DNA of 64,000 nucleotides from Xanthomonas hortorum (GCF_024339125.1 NZ_CP101417.1:2491001-2555000); one strand, 5' to 3'; shown: positions 18,570 to 27,885, numbered from the stretch's first letter. The notes: a model not told the origin generated them from the sequence alone. Program-made: numbers and translations.

Positions 18570-19781
18570 TTACTTCAGCTTGGCGTCGGCGCGCAGCGCA
18601 TCGGCACGGTCGGTCTTTTCCCACGAGAACGCGGTGGCGTTGTGCTGCGCACCGGTCGCGTCGGTGTAGCTGAAGTCCTTCGGCTTGCGGCCGAAGTGAC
18701 CGTAGGAGGCGGTCTGCTGGTACATCGGGTGGATCAGGTCGAGCATCTGGATGATGCCGAACGGGCGCAGGTCGAAATGCTTGCGGATCAGTTTTTCGAT
18801 CTGCTCGTCGGCGATCTTGCCGGTGCCGAAGGTGGTGACCGAGATCGAGGTCGGCTCGGCCACGCCGATGGCGTAGGAAACCTGCACTTCGCAACGGTCG
18901 GCCAGACCGGCAGCCACCACGTTCTTGGCCACATAGCGCGCAGCGTAGGCGGCCGAACGATCGACCTTGGACGGATCCTTGCCCGAGAACGCACCGCCGC
19001 CGTGACGGGCCCAGCCGCCGTAGGTGTCGACGATGATCTTGCGACCGGTCAGGCCGCAATCGCCCACCGGGCCGCCGATCACGAACTTGCCGGTCGGGTT
19101 GATGTGGAACTTGGTGCCCTTGTGCAGCCACTTGGCCGGCAGCACCGGCTTGAGGATTTCCTCGCGCACCGCTTCGATCAGGTCTTTCTGCTTGACGCCC
19201 GGATCGTGCTGGGTCGACAACACCACCGCATCGATCGCAGTCGCAACGCCGTCTTCATAGCGCAAGGTGACCTGCGACTTGGCATCCGGACGCAGCCAGG
19301 ACAGCGCCGAGTTCTTCTTCTTGCGGATCTTGGCCTGCTGCTCGACCAGGCGGTGTGCCAGGTGGATCGCCGCCGGCATGTGGCTGTCGGTCTCGTTGGT
19401 CGCGTAGCCGAACATCAGGCCCTGGTCGCCGGCGCCCTGCTGTTCCGGGTTCTTGCGATCAACGCCCTGATTGATGTCCGGCGACTGCTTGCCGATCAGG
19501 TTGAGCACACCACAGGTCTCGCCGTCGAAGCCGACGTCGGAGCTGTTGTAGCCGATGTCCAGGATCACCTTGCGGGTGAGCGCTTCCAGGTCGATCCAGG
19601 CGCTGGTGGTCACTTCGCCGGCAACGATCGCAACACCGGTCTTGACCATCGTCTCGCACGCCACGCGGGCACGCTTGTCCTGGGCCAGGATGGCATCCAG
19701 CACAGCGTCGGAGATCTGGTCGGCGATCTTGTCCGGATGGCCTTCGGAGACCGATTCGGAGGTGAACAGGTAGCTGGACAT
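18570..19781 (-). CDS. metK: S-adenosylmethionine synthetase
   Basis: 403 residues from the ATG at 19781 ([18 protein letters not shown]), the universal MetK N-terminus; the frame runs 76 codons further upstream but that part has no family match. Makes S-adenosylmethionine from methionine and ATP. Landmarks: [13 protein letters not shown] (nucleotide and Mg2+ site), [10 protein letters not shown] with the ATP-binding hexapeptide, [15 protein letters not shown] and the second signature [18 protein letters not shown] upstream of the start can serve as ribosome binding site. Divergent from the YdjM-like gene. The first nucleotides hold no riboswitch I can recognise. Complements ahcY in the methylation cycle. 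Confidence 0.98.
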   Translation of the reverse strand: MSSYLFTSESVSEGHPDKIADQISDAVLDAILAQDKRARVACETMVKTGVAIVAGEVTTSAWIDLEALTRKVILDIGYNSSDVGFDGETCGVLNLIGKQSPDINQGVDRKNPEQQGAGDQGLMFGYATNETDSHMPAAIHLAHRLVEQQAKIRKKKNSALSWLRPDAKSQVTLRYEDGVATAIDAVVLSTQHDPGVKQKDLIEAVREEILKPVLPAKWLHKGTKFHINPTGKFVIGGPVGDCGLTGRKIIVDTYGGWARHGGGAFSGKDPSKVDRSAAYAARYVAKNVVAAGLADRCEVQVSYAIGVAEPTSISVTTFGTGKIADEQIEKLIRKHFDLRPFGIIQMLDLIHPMYQQTASYGHFGRKPKDFSYTDATGAQHNATAFSWEKTDRADALRADAKLK

Positions 19782-20015
19782 CTGGCTTATATCCCTTGAT
19801 TCGGATGAAAAGATGGCTGCGGATGATACACGCCCCGCATGTCCGTTGCATTGTGCGCCTGAACAGGTGGCAATGGAGTTAAGCAGACGTCGGTGACAGC
19901 AAGGCGCTGCCGTGCAGGACGACCAGCCAAGCCTCGCCGACGATCGCCCTGCATTCGACTGAAAACGCGTACAAACATGCCTGCCAATGCATGTTGGGCC
20001 TGCTAGCATCGGGCG

Positions 20016-21104
20016 ATGGATTCATTGACCCAGATCGTTCTCGGCGGCGCCGTCGCTGCCGCCGTCGCCCCGGCCGGACAGCGCCGTGCCGCCTTGTTGG
20101 CCGGCGCGGCACTGGGCACCTTGCCCGATCTAGACGCACTGGCGCTGCTGCCCTTTACCAGTGACCCGGTCACGCAGATGACCGTGCATCGCAGCGCCAG
20201 CCATTCGTTATTGGTGCTGCCATTCGTCGGTTGGCTGATCTGGTGGCTGTACCGCCGCTACGGCAACCGGCGCGTGGCCAGTGCGCCCAAGCGCTGGTTC
20301 TGGGCGATCCAGCTGGCCTTGATCACGCATCCCTTGCTGGATGCCTTCACCGTCTATGGCACCCAGTTGTGGTGGCCGTTGCAGCCGCATCCGGCCATGT
20401 GGTCGAGTGTGTTCATCATCGATCCGGGCTACACGCTATGGCTGTTGTTGGCCTGTGCGGTGGCGTGGTTCGCACGTGCGCGTCCGCTTGCCCAGCACGC
20501 CTTGGTGATCGGGCTTGCGTTGAGTTCTGCGTATCTGGGTTGGTCGCTGCTGGCCAAGCACCTGGTCGACCGCGAAGCCGATCGCGCGCTGGCCGCACTC
20601 GGTTTGAAGGATGCGCCGCGCTTCTCGGTGCCGATGCCGCTCAATACCTTGTTGTGGCGGGTGGTCGCGATGACGCCGAATGGTTATGTGATCGGCGAGC
20701 GCTCGCTGGTCGCCGACAAGGGCCCGATGCAGTTCCGCGGCTATTCCAGCAACACCCAGGCCTTGGGTGAAGTGGCCAGGTTCGATTCGGTGCGCCGGCT
20801 GACCTGGTTCAATCGCGGCTTCATGCGCGCGCGCCTGGTCGACGACGAGTTGATGCTCAGCGATCTGCGCATGGGCCTGGAGCCGGACTACAACTTCAAC
20901 TTCGTGGTCGCTCATCGCGAAGACGGGCAGTGGCAGCCGATTGCGCCGCGGCAGGTCCAGGCGGCCTACCGCGCGCCGGTGGCACGCGATCAGATCGGCG
21001 AAGTGCTGGCGCAAATGTGGCACCGCATCTGGCACGAGCCGGCCGGCACGGTGCTGACTGGCGATCTGGAACATGCTGCCGCGCCTGCGCCGGTGACTCA
21101 GTAG
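20016..21104 (+). CDS. YdjM-like inner-membrane metal-dependent hydrolase family protein
   Basis: 362 residues. It begins [17 protein letters not shown] and carries the family pattern GTLPDLDAL (about 35-43) and [13 protein letters not shown] (about 59-71), whose Asp and His residues are proposed metal ligands. Several transmembrane helices lie in the first ~190 residues ([26 protein letters not shown] with [35 protein letters not shown]). The C-terminal ~170 residues are soluble and unassigned. Members are often annotated as LexA-regulated inner-membrane hydrolases; I see no clear LexA box here. Biochemical role unknown. Confidence 0.82.
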   Translation: MDSLTQIVLGGAVAAAVAPAGQRRAALLAGAALGTLPDLDALALLPFTSDPVTQMTVHRSASHSLLVLPFVGWLIWWLYRRYGNRRVASAPKRWFWAIQLALITHPLLDAFTVYGTQLWWPLQPHPAMWSSVFIIDPGYTLWLLLACAVAWFARARPLAQHALVIGLALSSAYLGWSLLAKHLVDREADRALAALGLKDAPRFSVPMPLNTLLWRVVAMTPNGYVIGERSLVADKGPMQFRGYSSNTQALGEVARFDSVRRLTWFNRGFMRARLVDDELMLSDLRMGLEPDYNFNFVVAHREDGQWQPIAPRQVQAAYRAPVARDQIGEVLAQMWHRIWHEPAGTVLTGDLEHAAAPAPVTQ

Positions 21105-21134
21105 AACCGCGCAGTAGACCCTCTCGGCGCCCGC

Positions 21135-21962
21135 TCAATACACCGTGGCGCGCGCCTGCACAAACGAATAGAAGAACACCGCATTCGGGTCGCTGTGCAC
21201 CTGCGCCAGTTCGCGGCGCATGCCGTCCACGGTCTCTGCGTTGACCGCGCCGGCCTGCAGCAATTGCTCGGCCGCCGACAGCAGCACTTCTTCCCAGAAC
21301 CCGATCATGGTCTTGCGCCGGCCCGGCTCGCGGTTGTCCAGGTGCAGCGTCTTGATCTCGGTCTGCACATCGCGAAAGCCGCCGGCCAGCAGCAGGTTGC
21401 CCAGCTTGGCGCCGACGAACGGATCGCCGCCCTGGTCGTGCTGAAAATCGTTGAACGCCATCCAGTAGCGCCACAGATTCGGCGAGTACGGATGCAGCAG
21501 GAACGAGGCATTCATGACCTCAGTGACATACACCGGCGAGCCCGGCAGCAGCACGCGGCGCACTTCGTTGAGCACGCGTGCGGGCGAGGGCACATGTTCG
21601 AGTACCCAACACAGGAATGCCGCATCGAATTGACGCGCCTCGAACGGCAGGTCGGTCGCATCGGCCTGTTGCAAGGTGTAGCGCTCGCGGCACCACGCCA
21701 GCCGCTCGAGATTCGCGCGTGCCGCGCCCAATTGCGCCTCGCTCAAGTCCACGCCGGTCACGTGCAGATCGGGAAAGCGGCGCAACAGGATCTCGGTTTG
21801 CGCACCCACGCCGCTGCCCACTTCCAGCAGACGTCGCGCGCCGCTGTAGTCGATCTGATTGAACAAGGTGGCTTCGAGCAAGCGCGCCTGTTTGAGCAGG
21901 CGTGCCTGTTCGGTGGGCGAAAAACCATGCAGATAGGTGGGTGTATCGCCAGGTGCGCTCAT
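21135..21962 (-). CDS. Class I SAM-dependent methyltransferase
   Basis: 275 residues from the ATG at 21962 (MSAPGDTPTYLHGFSPTEQARLLKQA), chosen over an ATG five codons earlier because GAGAG lies at a suitable distance. Rossmann-type SAM site LLEVGSGVGAQTEILL (motif I) followed by VTGVDLSE (acidic end of strand two), then QADATDLPF and FDAAFLCWVLEHV (motif IV region). The YLHGFSxxEQxRL start is common in a UbiE/COQ5-like group of unknown substrate. Convergent with the YdjM-like gene; 40 bases after dusB on the same strand, so probably cotranscribed. Confidence 0.85.
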   Translation of the reverse strand: MSAPGDTPTYLHGFSPTEQARLLKQARLLEATLFNQIDYSGARRLLEVGSGVGAQTEILLRRFPDLHVTGVDLSEAQLGAARANLERLAWCRERYTLQQADATDLPFEARQFDAAFLCWVLEHVPSPARVLNEVRRVLLPGSPVYVTEVMNASFLLHPYSPNLWRYWMAFNDFQHDQGGDPFVGAKLGNLLLAGGFRDVQTEIKTLHLDNREPGRRKTMIGFWEEVLLSAAEQLLQAGAVNAETVDGMRRELAQVHSDPNAVFFYSFVQARATVY

Positions 21963-22001
21963 GCGTGCAGCTCTCAAAAAATTGAAGCTAGAAAAATCAG
22001 T

Positions 22002-23000
22002 TTAGGCTGCGGCCGACAGCGCCGGCGACACACCGGCGATCAACGCATCGAAATAATCGCGGGTCAGCGCCAGCTGCGCCTCTGGTGTTTCGGCGCGATT
22101 GACTACCGCGCGGAAGTCGGCGCTTTGCGGGTGATCCTTGGCGTACCAGCCCAGATGCTTGCGCGCGATGCGCACACCTTGCGGCTGCCCGTAGAACGCA
22201 TGCAGCGCTTCCAGATGTCCAAGCAAGGTATCGCGCACGAACGCCAACGACGGCGGCGGCAACAGCTCGCCGGTGGCCAGGTAATGCGCCACCTCGCCGA
22301 AGATCCACGGCCGCCCCTGCGCGGCGCGGCCGATCATCACCGCATCCACGCCGGTGTCGCGCAGCACCTGCGCAGCCTTCTGCGGCGAGTCGATATCGCC
22401 ATTGGCGATCACCGGAATCTGCAACGCAGCCTTGATTTCGGCAATGGTCGCGTACTCCGCACTGCCGGTGTAATGCTGATCGCGGGTGCGCCCGTGCACG
22501 GCTAGCGCGGCGATGCCGCAGTCCTGCGCAATGCGCGCAATGGTCGGGCCGTTGCGATGATCGCAATCCCACCCGGTGCGGATTTTCAACGTGACCGGCA
22601 CGTCCACCGCCTGCACCACTGCGCGCAGGATCCGCGCCACCAGATCTTCGTCGCGCATCAGCGCCGAGCCAGCCCAGGCATTGCAGACTTTCTTTGCCGG
22701 GCAGCCCATGTTGATGTCGATCAGCTGCGCGCCGTGGTCCACGTTGTAGCGCGCGGCCTCGGCCAGCTGCTGCGGCTCGGTGCCGGCAATCTGCACGCTG
22801 ATCGGATCCGGCTCGCCGGCATGGTCCATGCGGTGCAGCGATTTGCGCGTGCCCCAGAAGCGCGGATCGGAGATGGTCATCTCCGACACCGCCAGCCCGG
22901 CGCCCAGCCGCTTGCACAACAGCCGGAACGGCTTGTCGGTGACGCCGGCCATCGGGGCCAGGATCACCTTGGGGTCGATGGAGTAGGGGCTGATGTGCAT
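22002..23000 (-). CDS. dusB: tRNA-dihydrouridine synthase B
   Basis: 332 residues, full length. FMN enzyme that reduces specific uridines of tRNA D-loops to dihydrouridine. Landmarks: LAPMAGVTDKPFR at the N-terminus, INMGCPAKKVCNAWAGSAL with the catalytic Cys, LKIRTGW, ALAVHGRTRDQ and NGDIDSP, VMIGRAAQGRPWIF of the TIM barrel. The helical C-terminal domain follows. The overall sequence is of the DusB (NifR3) type. In many gammaproteobacteria dusB precedes fis; here it is followed by a methyltransferase gene instead. Confidence 0.95.
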   Translation of the reverse strand: MHISPYSIDPKVILAPMAGVTDKPFRLLCKRLGAGLAVSEMTISDPRFWGTRKSLHRMDHAGEPDPISVQIAGTEPQQLAEAARYNVDHGAQLIDINMGCPAKKVCNAWAGSALMRDEDLVARILRAVVQAVDVPVTLKIRTGWDCDHRNGPTIARIAQDCGIAALAVHGRTRDQHYTGSAEYATIAEIKAALQIPVIANGDIDSPQKAAQVLRDTGVDAVMIGRAAQGRPWIFGEVAHYLATGELLPPPSLAFVRDTLLGHLEALHAFYGQPQGVRIARKHLGWYAKDHPQSADFRAVVNRAETPEAQLALTRDYFDALIAGVSPALSAAA

Positions 23001-23021
23001 GGCGGCATTGTAGCTGGGGTG

Positions 23022-23072
23022 GGGGAATCGGGAATCGGGAGTCGGGAATGGGGATTGGGGATTGGGGAATCG
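23022..23072. repeat. GGGAATC/GGGGATT short tandem repeat
   Basis: About seven units of a 6-8 base motif (GGGAATC, GGGAGTC, GGGGATT) directly upstream of dusB. Similar low-complexity tracts are common between genes in this genus. Confidence 0.7.
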
Positions 23073-23230
23073 TAAGAGCGCTTGTGGGCTTCGGCCTGAG
23101 CGATTGCTAGGAGTCGTTCGAGCGATGTCGGCGTGATTGGCAAAGTGCGACGTGTAAAGGACGACAGTGGCGGGAGTATTGGTTGGCCGTACCTCACTCC
23201 AACTGTGCTGTGGAGTTGACTGTCTTCCGT

Positions 23231-23406
23231 CGTACCCTCACCCCAACCCCCGCTTCGCGCCCCTGCCCGCGCTTGCGGCGCGGGCGCTCCAAGGCACACG
23301 CGCCAGTGGCGCGTAAGCAGCGCCTTCTCGCCCCGCGGGGAGAGGGGCTTCTCCATCCTTCTCCCCTCGGGAGAAGGTGGCGCGTCAGCGCCGGATGAGG
23401 GTACGG
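23231..23406. repeat. CCTTCTCCC...GGATGAGGGTACG intergenic repeat, copy 2 (long form)
   Basis: Opens CGTACCCTCACCCCAACCCC and closes with CTTCTCCCCTCGGGAGAAGG, then GGATGAGGGTACG, the mirror arrangement of copies 1 and 3. The central spacer is longer, with an extra CTTCTCGCCCCGCGGGGAG hairpin. Confidence 0.7.
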
Positions 23407-23577
23407 GTGCCCGACGCTGCATCATGCCTCGCCTCCTTACCCGAGCGACTGTCCGAGGAAGAAGACCGAAGTTCCGCTGGGAGCGCGGTTCGCAGCATCC
23501 GTCGGCAGACAGGTCTCAACATGCCGTTCGCCAATCGAAAACAGTCTCTAACGTGCAGTCCAACGCCCTGAACGCAA

Positions 23578-23605
23578 AAGGCGACCGCATCGCTGCGGTC
23601 GCCTT
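23578..23605 (-). terminator. Terminator of the nupC-rbsK unit
   Basis: Twelve-base perfect arms AAGGCGACCGCA / TGCGGTCGCCTT with loop TCGC. It lies 23 bases past the rbsK stop and is followed on the minus strand by TTGCGTT. Confidence 0.75.
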
Positions 23606-23628
23606 CGTCGTCGCGTGAAGCGTGCGGA

Positions 23629-24585
23629 TCACACCGCCGGTTCGGGCACCATTCGCGGCATCGAGGTAGCAGCGCCTTCCACTTCGGTGGAGCGTGCGGC
23701 ATAGCGGGTGGCAAAGCGCACGTGGGTGTTGAAGCTGGCGCCGGGCGACTGCGCCAGCGAGGCCACCAGCGCGCCGTTGAAGGCATCGCCGGCGCCAGTG
23801 GTGTCCACCGTCTGCGCGCTTTCCGCGCCCACCCGGTAATGCGCAGCCGTATCGCCACGCAGCTGTTCTTCTGCGTGCGAAATGAACGCGCCCACCGAAC
23901 CCAACGTCACCACCACGGTGCCGCCCGGCAGCAACTTGCGGCATAGCGAATGCAGTGTGTTGCCGTCCAGCGCCGCCACATCGTCGGCGTTGATGCGCTC
24001 GCCGACATGGCGGCCGAGCAGGGCGGCGAATTCGGTTTCGTTGGGCGTCAGCACATCCGACAACTTGAGTAGGCAGATCGAGGTCGGCGCATTGGCCGGC
24101 GCGGCGTTGAGCACGGTCAGTACGCCGCACTCGCGCGCCAATGCCAGCGCCGATTCGATGGTTTCCGCCGGCGATTCCAGCTGCGCCAGCAACACCCGGG
24201 ACGAGGCGACCAGCGCGCGCTGGTTATCGACGAACGCGGCGCTCAGTACCGAGTTGGCGCCGGCACCGATCACGATGGTGTTGCGGCCATGCGCGTCGAC
24301 ATAGATGCCGCCGGTGCCGGTCGGCTCATTGCTGGGCTCGGCGATCAGCGCGAAGCCATCGTGCGCGGCAAGCGAGCGCGCCAGCGCACCACCGGCATCG
24401 TCGCCCAGCGCGCACAAAAAATGCGTCTTGGCGCCGGCACGCGCGGCCGCGACCGCCTGATTGAACCCCTTGCCCCCCGGGCCGGTGCTGTAGCGACCGG
24501 CGATGGTGGCACCCGGCGCGGGCAGGACATCACAGCGCCACACGTGATCGACATTGAAGGACCCGACAACGACGACCGAACTCAT
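23629..24585 (-). CDS. rbsK: Ribokinase
   Basis: 318 residues from the ATG at 24585 (MSSVVVVGSFNVDHVWRCD), the family's normal start; the frame extends 20 codons upstream without support. PfkB-family sugar kinase phosphorylating ribose at O5. Landmarks: GPGGKGFNQAVAAARAGA (N-terminal PfkB signature), LLAQLESP, and DTTGAGDAFNGALVA with the catalytic Asp and anion hole near the C-terminus. It sits 78 bases after a nucleoside permease gene on the same strand, implying use of ribose released from imported nucleosides; no nucleosidase gene is in the window. Confidence 0.92.
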   Translation of the reverse strand: MSSVVVVGSFNVDHVWRCDVLPAPGATIAGRYSTGPGGKGFNQAVAAARAGAKTHFLCALGDDAGGALARSLAAHDGFALIAEPSNEPTGTGGIYVDAHGRNTIVIGAGANSVLSAAFVDNQRALVASSRVLLAQLESPAETIESALALARECGVLTVLNAAPANAPTSICLLKLSDVLTPNETEFAALLGRHVGERINADDVAALDGNTLHSLCRKLLPGGTVVVTLGSVGAFISHAEEQLRGDTAAHYRVGAESAQTVDTTGAGDAFNGALVASLAQSPGASFNTHVRFATRYAARSTEVEGAATSMPRMVPEPAV

Positions 24586-24663
24586 AAATACCCTTAACTT
24601 GAATGACTGAATAAAACGTGGCGTGCGGCGATTAGACCGGCACACCGATGAACCCGCGCCACC

Positions 24664-25962
24664 TCAACCGAAATGCGAGAGCACGCCGGCAATGGTAGCG
24701 GTCATGAACGTTGCGATCGAACCGCCGAGCACCGCGCGCAGCCCGAACTTGGCCAGATCGTGACGGCGTTCCGGTGCCAGCCCGCCAATACCGCCGATCT
24801 GGATCGCGATCGAGCTGAAGTTGGCAAAGCCGCACAGTGCATACGTGGCAATCAGCCGGCCTTCGGCGCTCAGGCCCACGCCCGGCACTTCGCCCTTCAC
24901 GATCCGCGACAGCTCGCTGTAGGCGACGAACTCGTTGATCACCACCTTCTGGCCGATCAGCGAACCGACCGTGGTCGCGTCCACCCACGGGGTACCGATC
25001 ACCCAGGCGATCGGCGCCAGCACGTAGCCGAAGATCGTCGACAGGTTGGTCGGATGGCCCAGCGCCTTGGCGGCGCCGGTGACATCGCCCAACCAGGTCA
25101 GCGGTGCATTGATCAGCGCGATCAGCGCGATGAAGGCCAGCAGCATCGCGCCGATATTCAGCGCCAGCCGCAAGCCATCGCCGGCGCCGGCCGCAGCCGC
25201 ATCGATGACATTGCTGGTGGTCTTTTCCACTTCCATCTTGACCGTGCCGCGGGTCAGCGGGGTGCCGGTTTCCGGTACCAGCAGCTTTGCCACCACCAGG
25301 GTGGCGGGCGCGGCCATGATGCTGGCGGCGAGCAGATGCTTGGCGTAGAACGCCTGCTGCGCAGGGTCGCTGCCGCCGAGCATGCCGACGTACGCTGCCA
25401 GCACGCCACCGGCGATATGCGCCATGCCGCCGATCATCATCGTCAGCAGCTCGGACTGGGTCATCTTGGGTATGTACGGGCGCACCGTCAGCGGGGCTTC
25501 GGTCTGGCCAATGAACACGCTGGCGCACACGCTGGTGGTTTCCGCCCCCGATACGCGCATCACCTTGGTGATCGCCCAGGCCATCGCACGCACGATCACC
25601 TGCATCACACCCAGGTGGTAGAGCACGCCCATCAGCGCGGAGAAAAAGATGATGGTGGGCAGCACCTGGAACGCAAAAATGAAGCCGTTGCTGTTGATGT
25701 CCATCAGGCTGCCGAAAATGAAGCTGGAGCCCTCATTGACGAAGCTCAGCACCCTCACGAAGCCCTGGCCCAGCCAGTCGAACACGTCGCGCCCGCCCGG
25801 CACCAGCAGCACCAGTGCGGCGAACGAAATCTGCAGCGCCAGACCGGTGGCGACCAGCTTCCAGTCGATCGCGCGGCGGTTGTTCGAAAACAGCCAGGTG
25901 ATGCCGATGAGCACCGCCAGACCGAACAGGCCAAAGCCGATCCTTCCCAAACCTTCGACCAT
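24664..25962 (-). CDS. NupC-type concentrative nucleoside transporter
   Basis: 432 residues from the ATG at 25962 (MVEGLGRIGFGLFGLAVLIG). The frame runs 20 codons upstream, but the chosen start is followed directly by the first membrane helix. CNT family of H+ or Na+ coupled nucleoside importers. Landmarks: GLALQISFAALVLLVPGG, VLPTIIFFSALMGVLYHLG, SVCASVFIGQTEAPLTVRPYI (substrate-site loop with the QTEAP motif), MAHIAGGVLAAYVGML, and ALCGFANFSSIAIQIGG. About eight to ten membrane segments. Cotranscribed with rbsK, so likely a nucleoside-salvage unit. Confidence 0.92.
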   Translation of the reverse strand: MVEGLGRIGFGLFGLAVLIGITWLFSNNRRAIDWKLVATGLALQISFAALVLLVPGGRDVFDWLGQGFVRVLSFVNEGSSFIFGSLMDINSNGFIFAFQVLPTIIFFSALMGVLYHLGVMQVIVRAMAWAITKVMRVSGAETTSVCASVFIGQTEAPLTVRPYIPKMTQSELLTMMIGGMAHIAGGVLAAYVGMLGGSDPAQQAFYAKHLLAASIMAAPATLVVAKLLVPETGTPLTRGTVKMEVEKTTSNVIDAAAAGAGDGLRLALNIGAMLLAFIALIALINAPLTWLGDVTGAAKALGHPTNLSTIFGYVLAPIAWVIGTPWVDATTVGSLIGQKVVINEFVAYSELSRIVKGEVPGVGLSAEGRLIATYALCGFANFSSIAIQIGGIGGLAPERRHDLAKFGLRAVLGGSIATFMTATIAGVLSHFG

Positions 25963-26254
25963 TCCATTCCCCGGCGCAGACGGCAAACCGAGAAGCCTAG
26001 AGCAGGGGGTGACGGTGGGCAAGGCGAGCGGTGTTCAGACGTTCCCCGTCAGCCCGCAACCGAGATGCAGCGGGCGCTGACAGGCCGGCAGTAGCGAGCG
26101 GGTGAGCCGTGCTTGCGCAAAGTGGGGGATTTGCGGAGTCGACTCACCGGTAGTGGAAGGGATAGCGCGATGGCGCCAGCGAAGGCCACGCCCCGTGATT
26201 CGATCCGGCAGCCAGACGCTGCTTTTCCATCAGTCGCCGACGACAGCCGAAGGT

Positions 26255-26356
26255 GCTTGCGCGCGTACCGGCGTGGGACCTTATGCGGCATGGATGCCGC
26301 AGAAGAGCCTACACGGACGTACTTGCGGCGTGTCCCACGCCGGTACGCGTGCAAGC
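26255..26356 (+). repeat. CATCCATG-core palindromic repeat, copy 6
   Basis: Outer arms GCTTGCGCGCGTACCGGCGT and ACGCCGGTACGCGTGCAAGC are complementary. Core ATGCGGCATGGATGCCGCAG, then CTACACGGACGTACTTGCGG. Forward orientation. Closest to copy 4. Confidence 0.88.
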
Positions 26357-26420
26357 GCCCTACAGCCACTGAAGCGTTCGCCTCGAACTGGCAGACGTCG
26401 TGCGCGGCGTTGGTCGATGC

Positions 26421-26520
26421 GTGGCGTCGCATCCGGGAGCGGGACACGCCGCAAGTACGTCCATGTAGGCTCGGTGGCGGCATCCATGCCGCCACACGGT
26501 CCCGCACCCGGATACGCCAC
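26421..26520 (-). repeat. CATCCATG-core palindromic repeat, copy 7
   Basis: Outer arms GTGGCGTCGCATCCGGGAGC and GCACCCGGATACGCCAC are complementary with mismatches. Core GGTGGCGGCATCCATGCCG plus mirror. The conserved segment CGCCGCAAGTACGTCCATGT shows the reverse orientation. Closest to copy 5. Confidence 0.88.
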
Positions 26521-26682
26521 CGCGCTCCCACTTTCTGCGGTTACTGATGGGCAGGCAATTCCGTTGGTGGCGGAATGCCTGCGGATTACGCAGTCCACGC
26601 CCTGTCGCCCCAGCAACCTCACGTCCTACACTGCGCACGCCGATCCGGGGCAGGGCGCCACGGAGGTTGTTGGAGTCTGCCA

Positions 26683-27651
26683 ATGCATTACCGTCGTCTG
26701 GGTTCCACCGGGCTGCAGCTGTCGGCCTTGTCGTTCGGGGCCTGGGTCACCTTCGGCAAGCAGATCGGGCGCAGCGAAGCGCGCAACCTGATTGCTGCCG
26801 CCTGGGACAACGGCATCAACTTTTTCGACAACGCCGAGGTGTATGCACGCGGCCGCGCCGAAGAAGTGATGGGCGATGTGATCGCCGACCTGCGCCTGCC
26901 GCGCGATGGCTATTGCGTCTCGAGCAAGGTGTTCTTCGGCGCGGTGGACAGCCCGCGCCCGACCCAGCGCGGACTCTCGCGCAAGCACATCACCGATGCC
27001 TGCCATGCCGCACTCAAGCGCCTGCGCGTGGAGTATCTGGATCTGTATTTCTGCCACCGACCCGATCCTGACACCCCCATCCAGGAAACCGTGCGCGCCA
27101 TGGACGCACTGATCCGCCAGGGCAAGGTGCTGTACTGGGGCACTTCCGAATGGAGCGCCGAACAGTTGCGCGCCGCCATCGCCATCGCCGAGCAGGAGCA
27201 TCTGCACGCCCCGTCGATGGAACAGCCGCAATACAACCTGCTGCACCGCGACCGGTTGGAGCGCGAGTACGCCCCGCTATGCGAAGCCGGGCTGGGCACC
27301 ACCATCTGGTCGCCGCTGGCCTCGGGCCTGCTGACCGGCAAGTACAACGCCGGCGTGGACGCCGACAGCCGCCTGGGCCAGCCGGGCAATCACTGGTTGC
27401 AGGACGAAGTGCTGGGTGCACCGGAGGCCCGCCGCCTGGAACGTGCCCGCGCGTTCTGCGCGCTGGCCGCCGAGTTGGGCCAGTCGCCCGCACGCCTGGC
27501 CATCGCCTGGTGCCTGCGCAACCCGCATGTGTCCACGGTGATTCTCGGCGCCAGCCGTGTAGCGCAACTGGAAGAAAACCTCGGCGCGCTGGAAACGCTG
27601 ACCAAGGTCGATGCAGCTGACTGGGCGCGGGTGGAAGAGGTCACGCGCTGA
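26683..27651 (+). CDS. Aldo/keto reductase (potassium-channel beta-subunit-like)
   Basis: 322 residues from the ATG at 26683 (MHYRRLGSTGLQLSALSFG). The frame is open for 36 codons more, but that stretch lacks homology. NADPH-dependent oxidoreductase with the AKR catalytic set: Asp/Tyr in FFDNAEVYARGRAEEVMG, Lys in VSSKVFFG and His in YLDLYFCHRPD; cofactor region near VILGASRVAQLEENLGAL. The IAWCLRNPHVSTV segment and QPQYNLLHRDRLE resemble AKR6 enzymes (Kv-beta, YghZ), which reduce aldehydes. Physiological substrate unknown. Monocistronic. Confidence 0.9.
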   Translation: MHYRRLGSTGLQLSALSFGAWVTFGKQIGRSEARNLIAAAWDNGINFFDNAEVYARGRAEEVMGDVIADLRLPRDGYCVSSKVFFGAVDSPRPTQRGLSRKHITDACHAALKRLRVEYLDLYFCHRPDPDTPIQETVRAMDALIRQGKVLYWGTSEWSAEQLRAAIAIAEQEHLHAPSMEQPQYNLLHRDRLEREYAPLCEAGLGTTIWSPLASGLLTGKYNAGVDADSRLGQPGNHWLQDEVLGAPEARRLERARAFCALAAELGQSPARLAIAWCLRNPHVSTVILGASRVAQLEENLGALETLTKVDAADWARVEEVTR

Positions 27652-27811
27652 AAGGTGGGGTTGTTGATCCAGCTGGGCCAGGTCGTCTCCAGCTGGAATG
27701 TGAGAAGGCAGGCTTTTCATGACGGACGATGGAGCTGCGCCACGACTGCTGCCCATATCGATTGATAAATGCAATCGAAGTGGGTGTATTCATCTAAAGA
27801 TCCAGGCATTC

Positions 27812-27857
27812 AAATGAGAATGGCTCTTGATCATTAAATGAGAATGGTTATTATTTG
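27812..27857 (+). promoter_or_regulatory. Two Fur-box-like sites ahead of hemP
   Basis: AAATGAGAATGGCTCTTG (27812-27829) and AAATGAGAATGGTTATTATT (27836-27855) resemble the GATAATGATAATCATTATC consensus; the second is the better match (TGAGAAT-G-GTTATTA). They lie 30-75 bases upstream of the hemP ATG at 27886, a usual place for iron repression by Fur. Confidence 0.75.
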
Positions 27858-27885
27858 TCTGGCCAACCGACTGGAGATCCAGATC

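Larger units (their letters stand above)
23001..23577. other. Intergenic between dusB and rbsK, repeats only
   Basis: No gene supported. It contains a short tandem repeat and a long GGGAGAAGG-type repeat. Small frames between 23377 and 23618 have no recognisable product. Confidence 0.55.
25963..26682. other. Intergenic, repeat-filled
   Basis: No gene supported. Contains copies 6 and 7 of the CATCCATG-core repeat inside a block homologous to the one near 18050-18460. The long frames in both directions here are translations of the palindromes. Confidence 0.6.

Noticed and set aside
18459-19799. 446-codon forward frame opposite metK
   Set aside because: Shadow of the conserved MetK reading frame.
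19782-20015. Possible SAM riboswitch ahead of metK
   Set aside because: I could not recognise the conserved core of any SAM-binding class in this leader; only a ribosome binding site is evident.
13027-26520. CRISPR array
   Set aside because: The repeats are palindromic, about 100 bases, widely spaced and in both orientations; no regular short repeat/spacer pattern and no cas genes are present.
27838-27885. Longer N-terminus for HemP starting at 27838
   Set aside because: The ATG lies inside the Fur-box-like sequence and the extra residues are not family-like; the ATG at 27886 has GGAG upstream.
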